Source of the DNA: Streptomyces viridochromogenes
GTDB lineage: Bacteria > Actinomycetota > Actinomycetes > Streptomycetales > Streptomycetaceae
DNA length: 64,000 nucleotides
NCBI RefSeq assembly: GCF_001270495.1
Contig: NZ_LGUR01000209.1
Location: 29,704-93,703 of the forward strand
Direction of reading: 5' to 3'
Part shown: one piece after another, positions 17,912-26,403 of the stretch
How the letters are laid out: every line of letters begins with the position of its first letter
How positions within the stretch are numbered: the first letter of the stretch is position 1
Notes under the pieces: model-generated
Databases searched by the model: none
Told to the model about the DNA's origin: nothing
Seen by the model: only the letters and a program-made list of their open reading frames with translations
Position numbers and translations under genes: made by a program

Positions 17912-17967
17912 ATGAGGTTATGGTGAGTTTGGATTTCCTACTCACCGGTAATCGGGAGGCCCGCACC

Positions 17968-19137
17968 ATGCGTGACGCCGTCATCGTCGAAGCCGTACGC
18001 ACCCCCATAGGCAAGGGCAAGCCGAACGGCTCCCTGGCACACGTCCACCCCGTCGAGCTCCTCGCCCACACCCTGCGCACCCTCGTCGAGCGCTCGGGTG
18101 TCGACCCGGCGCTGATCGACGACGTGATCGGCGGCACCGTCGACCAGGTCGGCGAGCAGGCCATGAACACCACCCGTTACGCCGCCCTTTCGGCGGGCTT
18201 CCCGGAGACGGTCCCGGCGACCACCGTGGACCGCCAGTGCGGCTCCTCCCAGCAGTCCGTGCACTTCGCCGCCCAGGGCGTCATCTCGGGCGCGTACGAC
18301 CTGGTCGTCGCCTGTGGCGTCGAGTCGATGAGCCGGGTGCCGATGTGGTCCAACGTGCCGCCCGGCAAGGACCCCTTCGGCCCCGGCGTCGCCGAGCGCT
18401 ACCCGGAAGGGCTCGTCCCGCAGGGCATCAGCGCCGAGCTCATCGCCGCCAAGTGGTCGATCACCCGCGAGCAGATGGACGCGTTCGCCGTCTCCTCGCA
18501 CCGCAAGGCGGCCGCGGCCTGGGACAACGGCCTCTTCGACAGTGAGGTCGCACCCCTGGACGGCCTCTCCCGCGACGAGTGCGTACGACCGGGCAGCACC
18601 CCCGAGATCCTCGCCGGCCTCAAGCCCGCCTACCACGACCCGGTCTTCGCCGAGCGCTTCCCGCAGATCGAGTGGAACGTCACCGCGGGCAACGCCAGCC
18701 CCGTCAACGACGGCGCCTCCGCCGTCCTCATCACCTCCAGCGAGACCGCCGCCCGCCTCGGCCTGCGCCCCCTCGCCCGCCTGCACAGCTTCGCCGTCAC
18801 CGGATCCGACCCGATCCTCATGCTCACCGGTGTGGTCCCGGCGACGGAGAAGGTGCTGCGCCGGGCGGGCCTGTCCCTCGGCGACATCGACCTCTTCGAG
18901 GTCAACGAGGCATTCTCCAGCGTGGTCCTGGCCTGGCAGCAGGAGACCGGCGCCGACCTGGCCAAGGTCAACGTGCACGGCGGCGCGATCGCGATCGGTC
19001 ACCCGCTCGGCGCCAGCGGCACCCGTCTCACGACGACCCTGGTGCACGCGATGCGCGAGCGCGGCGCCCGCTACGCGCTGCAGACGATGTGCGAGGCGGG
19101 CGGCCTCGCCAACGCGATGATCCTGGAGACGGTGTAG
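17968..19137 (+). CDS. Thiolase (acetyl-CoA C-acyltransferase)
   Basis: This 389-residue thiolase catalyses acyl-CoA thiolysis or acetoacetyl-CoA formation. The catalytic elements are all present: the acyl-accepting Cys in VDRQCGSSQQS (near residue 90), GGAIAIGHPLGASG with the active-site His, and TMCEAGGLANA with the second Cys. The start at 17968 has GGGAGG about 8 nt upstream; a longer frame from 17920 runs into the operator region. Divergence from a HxlR regulator suggests substrate-inducible fatty-acid or steroid-side-chain oxidation rather than biosynthesis. Confidence 0.9.
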   Translation: MRDAVIVEAVRTPIGKGKPNGSLAHVHPVELLAHTLRTLVERSGVDPALIDDVIGGTVDQVGEQAMNTTRYAALSAGFPETVPATTVDRQCGSSQQSVHFAAQGVISGAYDLVVACGVESMSRVPMWSNVPPGKDPFGPGVAERYPEGLVPQGISAELIAAKWSITREQMDAFAVSSHRKAAAAWDNGLFDSEVAPLDGLSRDECVRPGSTPEILAGLKPAYHDPVFAERFPQIEWNVTAGNASPVNDGASAVLITSSETAARLGLRPLARLHSFAVTGSDPILMLTGVVPATEKVLRRAGLSLGDIDLFEVNEAFSSVVLAWQQETGADLAKVNVHGGAIAIGHPLGASGTRLTTTLVHAMRERGARYALQTMCEAGGLANAMILETV

Positions 19138-19183
19138 GCGGATCCGATCCGCAGGTGACTGAACGGCGGAACCGCGGAACGGC

Positions 19184-19960
19184 TCAGTGGCCGCGAAGGT
19201 GGTGGCGCTTGCGCCATGCCACCACCACACCGGCCAGCGCCGGTACGGCGATGCAGGCCAACGCGATCAGGAAGGCGGGCGACGTCGGCGCGGAGGCGCG
19301 GGCGCCGGCGACGACGTACGCGGCGGTGTTGGGGATCGACCCGAGCGCCGTCGCCAGCAGGAACGGGACGTACCCCATCCGCGAGACGGCGGCGGCGTAG
19401 TTCGCGGCCCAGAACGGCACACCGGGGAACAGCCGCACCGCCAGCATCGAGCGGAATCCGTGCTTGCTGAACTGGCCGTCCGCCGCCTTCAGCCACCGGC
19501 CGCGCAGCAACGGGCGCAGTGCCTCCTGGCCCAGCAGCCGGCCCAGCCCGAAGGCGATGCCCGCGCCCAGCACCGTGCCCGCCAGGGCCGCGCCGATGCC
19601 CCACTCGGAGCCGAAGAGCGCGCCCGCCGCGAGGTTCAGCAGCGGCCGCGGCACGAAGGCCACCGTGACCAGGCCGTACGCCACCGCGAACAGCACCACC
19701 GCGGCCGAGCCCTCGATCTGGGGCGGCCAGCCGTCCGCCAGGATCTTCTGCGGCTCGAAGAGCAGCACGGACGACGCGGCGGCCGCGAGCAGCAGCACGA
19801 GCAGGGACAGCCGCGACCACGGCGAGAGCAGCGTTCTCGTGCAGCGGGCGGCGAAGCCCCCGGGAACGGGGACGGTTACGGGGACAGCGAGCTCCGTGGC
19901 GGCGGCCCGGGGAGGGGCGATGGCGGTGCCCCCAGAGCGGGTGGTGGCATCGTCGAGCAT
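19184..19960 (-). CDS. TVP38/TMEM64-family (VTT domain) membrane protein
   Basis: This 258-residue protein of the DedA/VTT superfamily has an N-terminal hydrophobic segment (LSLLVLLLAAAASSVLLF), the re-entrant VTT motif with FVPRPLLNLAAGALFG, GIAFGLGRLLG, and FRSMLAVRLFPGVPFWAANY. Family members are thought to act in lipid flipping or membrane homeostasis. The start at 19960 was chosen because the upstream part of the frame overlaps the promoter of the alkylation-repair gene. Convergent with the thiolase gene. Confidence 0.82.
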   Translation of the reverse strand: MLDDATTRSGGTAIAPPRAAATELAVPVTVPVPGGFAARCTRTLLSPWSRLSLLVLLLAAAASSVLLFEPQKILADGWPPQIEGSAAVVLFAVAYGLVTVAFVPRPLLNLAAGALFGSEWGIGAALAGTVLGAGIAFGLGRLLGQEALRPLLRGRWLKAADGQFSKHGFRSMLAVRLFPGVPFWAANYAAAVSRMGYVPFLLATALGSIPNTAAYVVAGARASAPTSPAFLIALACIAVPALAGVVVAWRKRHHLRGH

Positions 19961-20009
19961 CCGGCGACAGTAACCGACAAAGATGTGTGATCGCCGTATG
20001 GTTCGTCTC

Positions 20010-20732
20010 ATGAGCGTCACAGGTGCGGGAACAACAGAAGTTCCGCGCAGTGATCTGGCCGACACGGTCCTGGAGCGGCTCACCGCCATGTACGGCGCCG
20101 CCGCGGACCCGGAGCGGGCCGCCGCCGCCCGGGCGTACATGAAGGACGTCGCCCCCTTCCTCGGCGTCCCGACGCCCGAGCGCCGCGCCCTGTCCCGCAC
20201 CGTCCTTCAGGGCACACCGCGCCCCGACGAGGCCGACTGCACGGCCATCGCACTGCGCTGCTGGCAGCTTCCCGAGCGCGAGTACCACTACTTCGCCGTC
20301 GACTATCTGCGCCGGCACGTGGGGCGCTGTTCCTCCGGTTTCCTTCCGGTGACCCGGCAGCTGATCACCACCGTCTCCTGGTGGGACACCGTCGACCTGC
20401 TCGCCGCCCACGTCGTCGGCGGACTCGTCGCCGCCGACCCGAAGCTCACGGAGGACATGGACGCCTGGATCGCCGACGACGACCTGTGGGTCGCCCGCAC
20501 CGCCCTGCTCCACCAGCTGCGTTACAAGGAACACACCGACTCCCGGCGCCTCTTCGCATACTGCCTGCGCCAGTCCGGGCACCCGGACTTCTTCATCCGC
20601 AAGGCCATCGGCTGGTGTCTGCGCGAGTACGCCAAGACCGACCCGGACGCCGTACGGGACTTCCTGGCGCGGGAGCGGGGGCGGTTCGCACCGCTGTCGG
20701 TGCGGGAGGCGCTGAAGAACATCGGCGCCTGA
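20010..20732 (+). CDS. DNA alkylation repair protein (AlkD-like)
   Basis: This 240-residue HEAT-repeat protein is of the AlkC/AlkD type that removes 3- and 7-alkylated purines. Conserved segments are YMKDVAPFLGVPTPERR, REYHYFAVDYLRRHV, TTVSWWDTVDLLAAHVVGG (aromatic/Asp catalytic region), LWVARTALLHQLRYKE and FFIRKAIGWCLREYAKTDP. The start at 20010 (MSVTGAG) is the closest sensible ATG; earlier in-frame codons overlap the neighbour's promoter. Monocistronic; it precedes the tuf3 leader region. Confidence 0.87.
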   Translation: MSVTGAGTTEVPRSDLADTVLERLTAMYGAAADPERAAAARAYMKDVAPFLGVPTPERRALSRTVLQGTPRPDEADCTAIALRCWQLPEREYHYFAVDYLRRHVGRCSSGFLPVTRQLITTVSWWDTVDLLAAHVVGGLVAADPKLTEDMDAWIADDDLWVARTALLHQLRYKEHTDSRRLFAYCLRQSGHPDFFIRKAIGWCLREYAKTDPDAVRDFLARERGRFAPLSVREALKNIGA

Positions 20733-20797
20733 AGTCCCGTAGGTCTCGTAAGTCCCGTACCGCGAAAAACCATTCGACGTCGGGCAAAGCGTCGACG

Positions 20798-20911
20798 ATG
20801 ATCGACGTCATGTTCCGGCACGCCTTCCTCTTCGCAGCATCCGCGGTCGCGGATGCCCCGAAGGCTGCCGTTCTCGTCTTCCTGGCTGCCGTCGACGGCG
20901 CCCGAAGCTGA
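20798..20911 (+). CDS. Possible leader peptide (37 aa) upstream of tuf3
   Basis: ATG at 20798 (or 20810) opens a small frame of 37 residues ending at TGA 20909-20911. It begins MIDVMFRHAFLFAASAVADA and ends in LAAVDGARS. Its stop codon overlaps the first arm of a strong hairpin that stands before tuf3. Hydrophobic composition could also mimic a small membrane peptide. No family is recognisable. The case rests on position and on the competing RNA structures downstream; no clear ribosome site is seen, so expression is unproven. Confidence 0.45.
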   Translation: MIDVMFRHAFLFAASAVADAPKAAVLVFLAAVDGARS

Positions 20912-20974
20912 CCCTCCCCGGACAGTCCGGCGGACCCCGCAGGGGGAGGGTCGGCAAGTCCTTGGGGTCCCCCT
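20910..20974 (+). promoter_or_regulatory. Competing hairpins between leader ORF and tuf3 (putative attenuator)
   Basis: Structure A pairs GACCCTCCCC (20910-20919) with GGGGAGGGTC (20943-20952) and encloses a small CCGGAC/GTCCGG hairpin. Structures B and C pair GGACCCC (20932-20938) with GGGGTCC (20964-20970) and AGGGGGA (20941-20947) with TCCCCCT (20968-20974). C uses the 3' arm of A, so A and C exclude each other. A ribosome at the leader stop would cover the 5' arm of A. AGAGACTTC then occurs twice (20984 and 20996) before the tuf3 ribosome site. Confidence 0.45.
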
Positions 20975-21015
20975 CTCCTACGCAGAGACTTCTGTAGAGA
21001 CTTCGAGGTACAGCC

Positions 21016-22185
21016 ATGCCCAAGACGGCATACGTGCGCACCAAACCGCATCTGAACATCGGCACGATGGGTCATGTCGACCACGGCAAGACCACGTTGA
21101 CCGCCGCCATCACCAAGGTCCTCGCCGAGCGCGGAGCCGGCACGTTCGTGCCCTTCGACCGCATCGACCGGGCGCCGGAGGAGGCCGCGCGCGGCATCAC
21201 CATCAACATCGCGCACGTCGAGTACGAGACCGACACCCGCCACTACGCGCACGTCGACATGCCCGGCCACGCCGACTACGTCAAGAACATGGTCACCGGC
21301 GCCGCGCAGCTGGACGGGGCGATCCTCGTCGTCTCCGCGCTCGACGGGATCATGCCGCAGACCGCCGAACACGTGCTGCTCGCCCGGCAGGTGGGCGTCG
21401 ACCACATCGTCGTCGCCCTCAACAAGGCCGACGCGGGCGACGAGGAGCTCATCGACCTCGTCGAGCTGGAGGTCCGCGACCTGCTCACCGAGCACGGCTA
21501 CGGCGGCGACGCCGCGCCCGTCGTACGGGTGTCGGGGCTGAAGGCCCTGGAAGGCGACCCGAAGTGGACGGCTTCCGTCGAGGCGCTGCTCGACGCGGTG
21601 GACACGTACGTGCCGATGCCCGAGCGGTATGTGGACGCGCCGTTCCTGCTGCCCGTCGAGAACGTGCTCACCATCACCGGCCGGGGAACCGTCGTCACCG
21701 GCGCGGTCGAGCGAGGTACCGTGCGGGTGGGCGACCGGGTCGAAGTGCTCGGGGCCGGGCTGGAGTCCGTGGTCACCGGCCTGGAGACCTTCGGCAAGCC
21801 GATGGACGAGGCGCAGGCCGGGGACAACGTGGCGCTGTTGCTGCGCGGGGTTCCGCGGGACGCCGTCCGGCGGGGGCATGTCGTGGCCGCGCCGGGGAGT
21901 GTGGTGCCTCGGAGTCGGTTCTCGGCGCAGGTGTATGTGTTGTCGGCGCGTGAAGGTGGTCGTTCGACGCCGGTTTCCAGTGGCTATCGGCCTCAGTTCT
22001 ACATCCGTACGGCGGATGTGGTGGGGAACGTCGACCTCGGTGCGGTTGCGGTCGCGCGGCCTGGACAGACGGTCACCATGACCGTTGAGCTGGGGCGTGA
22101 GGTGCCTTTGGAGCCCGGGCTCGGATTCGCCATCCGTGAGGGCGGGCGGACCGTCGGGGCGGGAACCGTCACAGCCGTTGAATGA
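21016..22185 (+). CDS. tuf3: Divergent elongation factor Tu, EF-Tu3 type
   Basis: This translation GTPase delivers aminoacyl-tRNA to the ribosome. G1 is [11 protein letters not shown], the switch region is [16 protein letters not shown]3 is DMPGHADY, G4 is NKAD, and domain II contains [21 protein letters not shown]. It has 389 residues and many substitutions relative to the main EF-Tu, including loss of the usual loop after G1. It matches the Streptomyces third EF-Tu, which is a stress-responsive duplicate linked in the literature to stringent control and EF-Tu-antibiotic tolerance. GAGG lies 7 nt before the ATG. No ribosomal-protein genes accompany it, as expected for tuf3. GC-skewed codons become GTG-rich toward the 3' end. 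Confidence 0.9.
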   Translation: MPKTAYVRTKPHLNIGTMGHVDHGKTTLTAAITKVLAERGAGTFVPFDRIDRAPEEAARGITINIAHVEYETDTRHYAHVDMPGHADYVKNMVTGAAQLDGAILVVSALDGIMPQTAEHVLLARQVGVDHIVVALNKADAGDEELIDLVELEVRDLLTEHGYGGDAAPVVRVSGLKALEGDPKWTASVEALLDAVDTYVPMPERYVDAPFLLPVENVLTITGRGTVVTGAVERGTVRVGDRVEVLGAGLESVVTGLETFGKPMDEAQAGDNVALLLRGVPRDAVRRGHVVAAPGSVVPRSRFSAQVYVLSAREGGRSTPVSSGYRPQFYIRTADVVGNVDLGAVAVARPGQTVTMTVELGREVPLEPGLGFAIREGGRTVGAGTVTAVE

Positions 22186-22201
22186 GGGTTGTGCGGTTCG
22201 T

Positions 22202-22258
22202 GGGGGACTGCGGGTCCATCGTGGCTGGTCGCGCAGTCCCCCGCACCCCTGAAAGGGG
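22202..22258. terminator. Terminator within a Streptomyces-type intergenic repeat
   Basis: GGGGGACTGCG (22202-22212) pairs with CGCAGTCCCCC (22232-22242), and CCCC-TGAAA-GGGG follows (22246-22258). The GGCTGGTCGCGCAGTCCCCC stretch with a CCCCTGAAAGGGG tail is the sequence found in hundreds of Streptomyces intergenic regions, related to the copy at 30753-30812 in the opposite orientation. It likely terminates tuf3. Confidence 0.7.
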
Positions 22259-22294
22259 CGCTCCCGTGCCCCTGTCGAAAGTCCCCGGCACAAT

Positions 22295-23146
22295 ATGGAG
22301 GTGAGCGAACCCATACCCGTCACCCGGTCCGTCGACTACGGCACCGCCAAGCTGATGCCCGACGTCGACCGGAAGCGGGCCTGGCTGCTCACCGTCGACG
22401 GTGCTCCGCAGTCGTATGTCGATCTGGACGAGCCGGAGTATCTGGAGTTCGAGTACGCGCGCCGCCTCGGGCATGTCCTGGACACCGTCGCGGAGCCGGG
22501 GCGGGCGCTGGACGTGCTGCATCTCGGGGGTGGGGCGCTCACCCTGCCCCGGTATCTGGCCGTCACCCGGCCCGGCTCGCGGCAGGACGTCGTCGAGGCA
22601 GATCGGGGGTTGCTGGAGCTGGTCGTCGAGCATCTGCCGGTTCCGGACGGGGCCGGCATCCGGCTGCACGCCGGGGACGCGCGCGCCTGGCTGGAGGCGG
22701 CCCCGGACGACTCCGCCGACGTGCTGGTCGCCGATGTCTTCGGCGGGTCACGGGTGCCGGCGCATCTGACGTCGGTCGCGTACGTCCGAGAGGCCGAGCG
22801 GGTGCTGCGGGGGAGCGGCGTCTATCTGGCGAACCTCGCCGACGCCGCGCCGTTCGCCTTCCTGCGCTCCCAGCTCGCCACCTACGCCACGCTCTTCGAG
22901 GAGCTGGTGCTGATCGCCGAGCCGGGTGTGCTGCGCGGCCGGCGGTTCGGCAACGCGGTGCTCGTCGCCGCGCACCGGCCCCTCGACACGGCCGCCCTGG
23001 TCCGGCTCACCGCCTCCGACGCCTTCCCGGCCCGGGTCGAACAGGGGCTCGCCCTGCGGCGGTTCATCGGCGGGGCGCGGCCGGTGCGGGACGAGGACGC
23101 CGTGCCGTCACCCGAGCCCCCCGACGGGGCGTTCAGCATCGGCTGA
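22295..23146 (+). CDS. Spermidine-synthase-like SAM-dependent methyltransferase
   Basis: This 283-residue Rossmann protein is related to spermidine synthases. YVDLDEPEYLEFEYARRLGH aligns with the N-terminal gate region, DVLHLGGGALTLPRYLA is the SAM/dcSAM loop, DVVEAD carries the acidic ligand and VLVADVFGG the second motif. Polyamine-synthase Asp pairs are only partly conserved, so the real reaction may be methyl transfer. The ATG at 22295 has no upstream ribosome site, compatible with a leaderless transcript. The last 39 nt overlap the convergent MFS gene. Confidence 0.75.
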   Translation: MEVSEPIPVTRSVDYGTAKLMPDVDRKRAWLLTVDGAPQSYVDLDEPEYLEFEYARRLGHVLDTVAEPGRALDVLHLGGGALTLPRYLAVTRPGSRQDVVEADRGLLELVVEHLPVPDGAGIRLHAGDARAWLEAAPDDSADVLVADVFGGSRVPAHLTSVAYVREAERVLRGSGVYLANLADAAPFAFLRSQLATYATLFEELVLIAEPGVLRGRRFGNAVLVAAHRPLDTAALVRLTASDAFPARVEQGLALRRFIGGARPVRDEDAVPSPEPPDGAFSIG

Positions 23147-24409
23147 GTCGAGCCGGGTTCCGGCGGTCACCTGCTTGGTACGACGCCGTAGGTTCCGTAC
23201 GTCCGGTACGCACAGGACCGCGGCCGTGACGACCACGACGAGCGCGGCGCAGCCCCACAGTGCCGACGTGCGCCCGAACGCCGTCTCCGCCGGGCCGGCC
23301 AGCGCGGTCGCCAGCGGGACCAGGGCGACCGAGCCGAACCAGTCGTACGCGCACACCCGGGACAGCTTCTCCTCCGGGATCTCCTGATGGAGCGCGGTCA
23401 TCCAGGAGACGCCGAACACCTCCAGCGTCACGCCGGTCAGGAACATCACCGCGCACAGGACGGCGACCGGTACCGGCACGGCGAGCGCGGCGGAGGGGAG
23501 GGCGAGCGGGAAGACGCACAGGGTGCCGGCGAGGAGCAGCCGGCGCGGCTTCCAGCGGGTCATGAGCAGCGCGCCGGCGACCGTGCCCGCCCCGAAGAAG
23601 CCCAGGGCCAGGCCCCACGGGCCCGCCCCGCCGAGATGGTCCCGGGCGACGAGCGGGCCGTAGACGGCGTCGGCGGCGCCGACGACCGCGTTGGCGATGG
23701 AGAACTGGACGACGATGGCCCACAGCCACGGCCGCCCGGCGAACTCCCGCCAGCCGTCCCGCAGATCCGCGAGCATGCCGCCGCCCGGCGTGCGCGCCGG
23801 AACGTGACTCACGTCGAGGAACGCCCGCAGGGAACCGGCGACCGCGAAGGCCGCCGCGTCCGCCGCCAGCACCCACCCGGGCCCGATCGCGGCCACCATG
23901 GCACCGCCGAGCGCGGCACCGCCGACCGCCGCCCCCTGCATCGCCATCCGGAACACGGCGAACGCCCGGCTCGCCTGCTCCCCCCGGACCGAAGACAGGA
24001 GCATGCCCTCGGCCGCCGGGCTGAAGAACGCCTGGCCGGTGCCGCCGAGGGCGGTCAGCAGCATCATCTGCCACAGCTGCGCCTCCCCGGTCAGGATCAG
24101 CGCGGCGAAGGCGGCTTGCGAGAGGCAGTTGAGGGCGTTGGCCGCGACCATCACGCGGTGCCGCGGGAGACGGTCCGCGACGGCGCCGCCGATCAGCAGG
24201 AAGAGCACCAGGGGCAGGGTGCGGGCGGCGGCCACGAGCCCCACGTCACCGCCGTCGCCGCCCGCCTCCAGGACGGCGAACGCCGCGGCGATCAGCGCAC
24301 CGTGACTGCCGAGGTTCGTGACGAACGCCGCGGCGGTCAGCAGGCTGTAGTTGCGGCCCGCCCAGGAGGGGCGGCGGGAGCGGGGGCGGAGATCGGCGGC
24401 GGAGGTCAC
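23108..24409 (-). CDS. MFS transporter
   Basis: This major-facilitator permease of about 433 residues has twelve hydrophobic segments. Landmarks include GGAVADRLPRHRVMV (loop 2-3 motif), SPAAEGMLLSSVRGEQASR and PEEKLSRVCAYDWFGSVALVPLA, the latter typical of the enterobactin-exporter-like (EntS) drug/siderophore efflux subgroup. I chose GTG 24409; the frame reaches a TTG at 24445. Substrate unknown. It is convergent with, and overlaps, the methyltransferase gene. Confidence 0.82.
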   Translation of the reverse strand: MTSAADLRPRSRRPSWAGRNYSLLTAAAFVTNLGSHGALIAAAFAVLEAGGDGGDVGLVAAARTLPLVLFLLIGGAVADRLPRHRVMVAANALNCLSQAAFAALILTGEAQLWQMMLLTALGGTGQAFFSPAAEGMLLSSVRGEQASRAFAVFRMAMQGAAVGGAALGGAMVAAIGPGWVLAADAAAFAVAGSLRAFLDVSHVPARTPGGGMLADLRDGWREFAGRPWLWAIVVQFSIANAVVGAADAVYGPLVARDHLGGAGPWGLALGFFGAGTVAGALLMTRWKPRRLLLAGTLCVFPLALPSAALAVPVPVAVLCAVMFLTGVTLEVFGVSWMTALHQEIPEEKLSRVCAYDWFGSVALVPLATALAGPAETAFGRTSALWGCAALVVVVTAAVLCVPDVRNLRRRTKQVTAGTRLDSADAERPVGGLG

Positions 24410-24557
24410 CGGCCGACTATCGCGGCCCCGACGCCGGTTTGCCAAACGAATTGCAGGTCACGGGCCGGTTGCACCACTTCGTCCGCCAGGGCGTACGACG
24501 CTCGTCACATCGCATCGGCCTGTTCCCCGGTACCTACTCATGGGTAACATGGCGGCC

Positions 24558-25010
24558 ATGAGCGCAGACCAGATGTCGATCGGCGAGATGCTCGCCGCCA
24601 CCGTGCCGATGGCCCGGACCCTGAACCTCCAGTTCCTGGAGACCACGCCGGAGAAGGCCGTGGTGGCTCTGCCGGACCAGAGCGAGTACCACAACCATGT
24701 GGGCGGGCCGCACGCCGGCGCCATGTTCACGCTCGGGGAGTCCGCCAGCGGGGCGATCGTGCTGGCCGCGTTCGGTGACCAGCTCTCGCGTGCCGTGCCG
24801 CTCGCCGTCAGCGCCGAGATCTCCTACAAGAAGCTCGCCATGGGCGCCGTCACGGCCACCGCGACGCTGGGCCGCCCGGCCGCCGAGGTCGTGGCGCAGC
24901 TGGACGCGGGGGAGCGCCCCGAGTTCCCCGTGGCCATCGAGATCCAGCGCGGTGACGGCGCCGTCACCGGGGAGATGACCGTCGTCTGGACCCTGCGGCC
25001 GAACGGCTGA
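24558..25010 (+). CDS. Hotdog-fold thioesterase-like protein (DUF4442/PaaI type)
   Basis: This 150-residue hotdog protein has LNLQFLETTPEKAVVALPDQ, then HNHVGGPHAGAMFTLGESAS, with the helix that carries the catalytic residues in PaaI-type acyl-CoA thioesterases. The function on a specific acyl-CoA is unknown. In-frame ATGs at 24540, 24549 and 24558 are all possible and none has a clear ribosome site; I took MSADQMSIGEM, the form I expect in relatives. Monocistronic, ending at a strong hairpin. Confidence 0.78.
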   Translation: MSADQMSIGEMLAATVPMARTLNLQFLETTPEKAVVALPDQSEYHNHVGGPHAGAMFTLGESASGAIVLAAFGDQLSRAVPLAVSAEISYKKLAMGAVTATATLGRPAAEVVAQLDAGERPEFPVAIEIQRGDGAVTGEMTVVWTLRPNG

Positions 25011-25031
25011 GCCCTACGGCGCGGAAGCGAG

Positions 25032-25055
25032 CAGGGGCCCTGTGCGGGGCCCCTG
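25032..25055. terminator. Bidirectional terminator hairpin
   Basis: CAGGGGCCC (25032-25040) pairs with GGGCCCCTG (25047-25055), loop 6 nt, followed by TCCTTCC. It separates the convergent thioesterase and galU genes and can serve both. Confidence 0.75.
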
Positions 25056-25078
25056 TCCTTCCTCCGGGCCGCCGGCGC

Positions 25079-26053
25079 TCAAGCCGCGAACCGGTCCCGC
25101 CTTGCCCCGGTGGCCTCCAGGCCCGCCACGAACTGCTTCAGCCAGGCCACGAACTCCGGCCCCAGGTCCGCCCGGTCGCACGCCAGCCGAACCACCGTGC
25201 GCAGATAGTCCGCCCTGTCGCCGGTGTCGTAGCGCAGGCCGTCGAACACGACTCCGTGGACCGTCCCGTCCGCCGCGAGTTCCCGTAGGGCGTCGGTCAG
25301 CTGGATCTCGCCGCCGCGCCCGGGCGGGGTGCGGTCCAGGACGCCGAAGACGGCCGGGTCGAGGACGTAGCGGCCGATGACCGCGTAACGGCTCGGCGCG
25401 TCCTCGCGCGACGGCTTCTCCACGAGACCCGTGACGCGGACGACGCCGTCCTCCCCCGGCCGCGACGGCTCGACGGCCGCACAGCCATAGAGGTGGATCT
25501 GCTCGGGCGGGACCTCCATGAGGGCGACCACACTGCCCTCGTAACGGTCGCGGACGTCCAGCATCCGGCTGAGCAGGGTCTCGCGCGGGTCGATGAGGTC
25601 GTCGCCCAGGAGGACGGCGAACGGCTGGTCCCCGACGTGATGGCGGGCGCACAGCACCGCGTGACCGAGACCGAGGGGGTCGCCCTGGCGGATGTGGTGG
25701 ATGTCGGCGAGCCGGGCCGGGTCGCGCACCGCGTCCAGCCGTACGGTGTCGCCCTTGGCCGCGAGTGCCTGCTCCAGCTCGAAGGCGTGGTCGAAGTGGT
25801 CCTCGATGGCCCGCTTGTGTCGACCGGTGATCATCAGCACGTCGTCGAGACCGGCCGCCGCGGCCTCCTCCACGACGTACTGGATGGCCGGCTTGTCGAC
25901 GACCGGCAGCATCTCCTTGGGGGTCGCCTTGGTCGCGGGCAGGAAGCGCGTGCCGAGTCCTGCCGCCGGGACGACCGCCTTGCGGACGGTGCGGGCCCGT
26001 TCGGGGGCGGGCTCGGACAGGGGTGTCGTGTGGGGGACGATCATGCGGCTCAT
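25079..26053 (-). CDS. galU: UTP-glucose-1-phosphate uridylyltransferase
   Basis: This enzyme makes UDP-glucose from UTP and glucose-1-phosphate for polysaccharides, trehalose and cell-wall sugars. It has 324 residues. RKAVVPAAGLGTRFLPATKA carries the nucleotide-binding loop, followed by KEMLPVVDKPAIQYVVEEA, GLGHAVLCA, FAVLLGDDL, VTGLVEKP and GGEIQLTDAL, all classic GalU segments. Two start candidates (26053, 26044) lie 9 nt apart and neither has a clear ribosome site. It is divergent from the ricin-domain gene. Confidence 0.93.
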   Translation of the reverse strand: MSRMIVPHTTPLSEPAPERARTVRKAVVPAAGLGTRFLPATKATPKEMLPVVDKPAIQYVVEEAAAAGLDDVLMITGRHKRAIEDHFDHAFELEQALAAKGDTVRLDAVRDPARLADIHHIRQGDPLGLGHAVLCARHHVGDQPFAVLLGDDLIDPRETLLSRMLDVRDRYEGSVVALMEVPPEQIHLYGCAAVEPSRPGEDGVVRVTGLVEKPSREDAPSRYAVIGRYVLDPAVFGVLDRTPPGRGGEIQLTDALRELAADGTVHGVVFDGLRYDTGDRADYLRTVVRLACDRADLGPEFVAWLKQFVAGLEATGARRDRFAA

Positions 26054-26403
26054 GGTGGAGCACGGGGATGAGAGCACGCCGAGAGAAACCTCGGAGCTTC
26101 CTGTGCGGCATGCGGAATTGAAGATTCCGTGGACCAATGCGCCTTGTCTGCACACAACTTGACGCCTGGCGGACGGCGATTTCGAATGTGGGTGCGGATA
26201 CCGGCGGTAACTTTTCTGAATTCCTTGGTTTTTGAACGTTGGTCACTCGAACTTCTTGTTTCCTGCGCGTTGCTTGTGCGAAAGTGAGCGACCCGATAGC
26301 CGGTCCACATCCGACGCGGCCTAGGTATGCACCAATCAAGCACCTGCTTTCCGACGGACGCGCATTCCCCTTGTCGTCCTGCGGCTGGGAAGGAAATGGT
26401 TCA
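26054..26403. promoter_or_regulatory. Lower-GC divergent promoter region between galU and ricin-domain gene
   Basis: This ~350-bp spacer is visibly richer in A/T than its surroundings (TTTTCTGAATTCC, GGTTTTTGAACG) and holds the promoters of both divergent genes. I could not assign exact -35/-10 boxes. The + frame crosses it from 26239 but the ribosome site supports the later GTG. Confidence 0.45.

Noticed and set aside
23108..23146. 39-bp convergent overlap of methyltransferase and MFS genes
   Set aside because: Both ends are normal for their families; short 3' overlaps are common in compact actinobacterial DNA.
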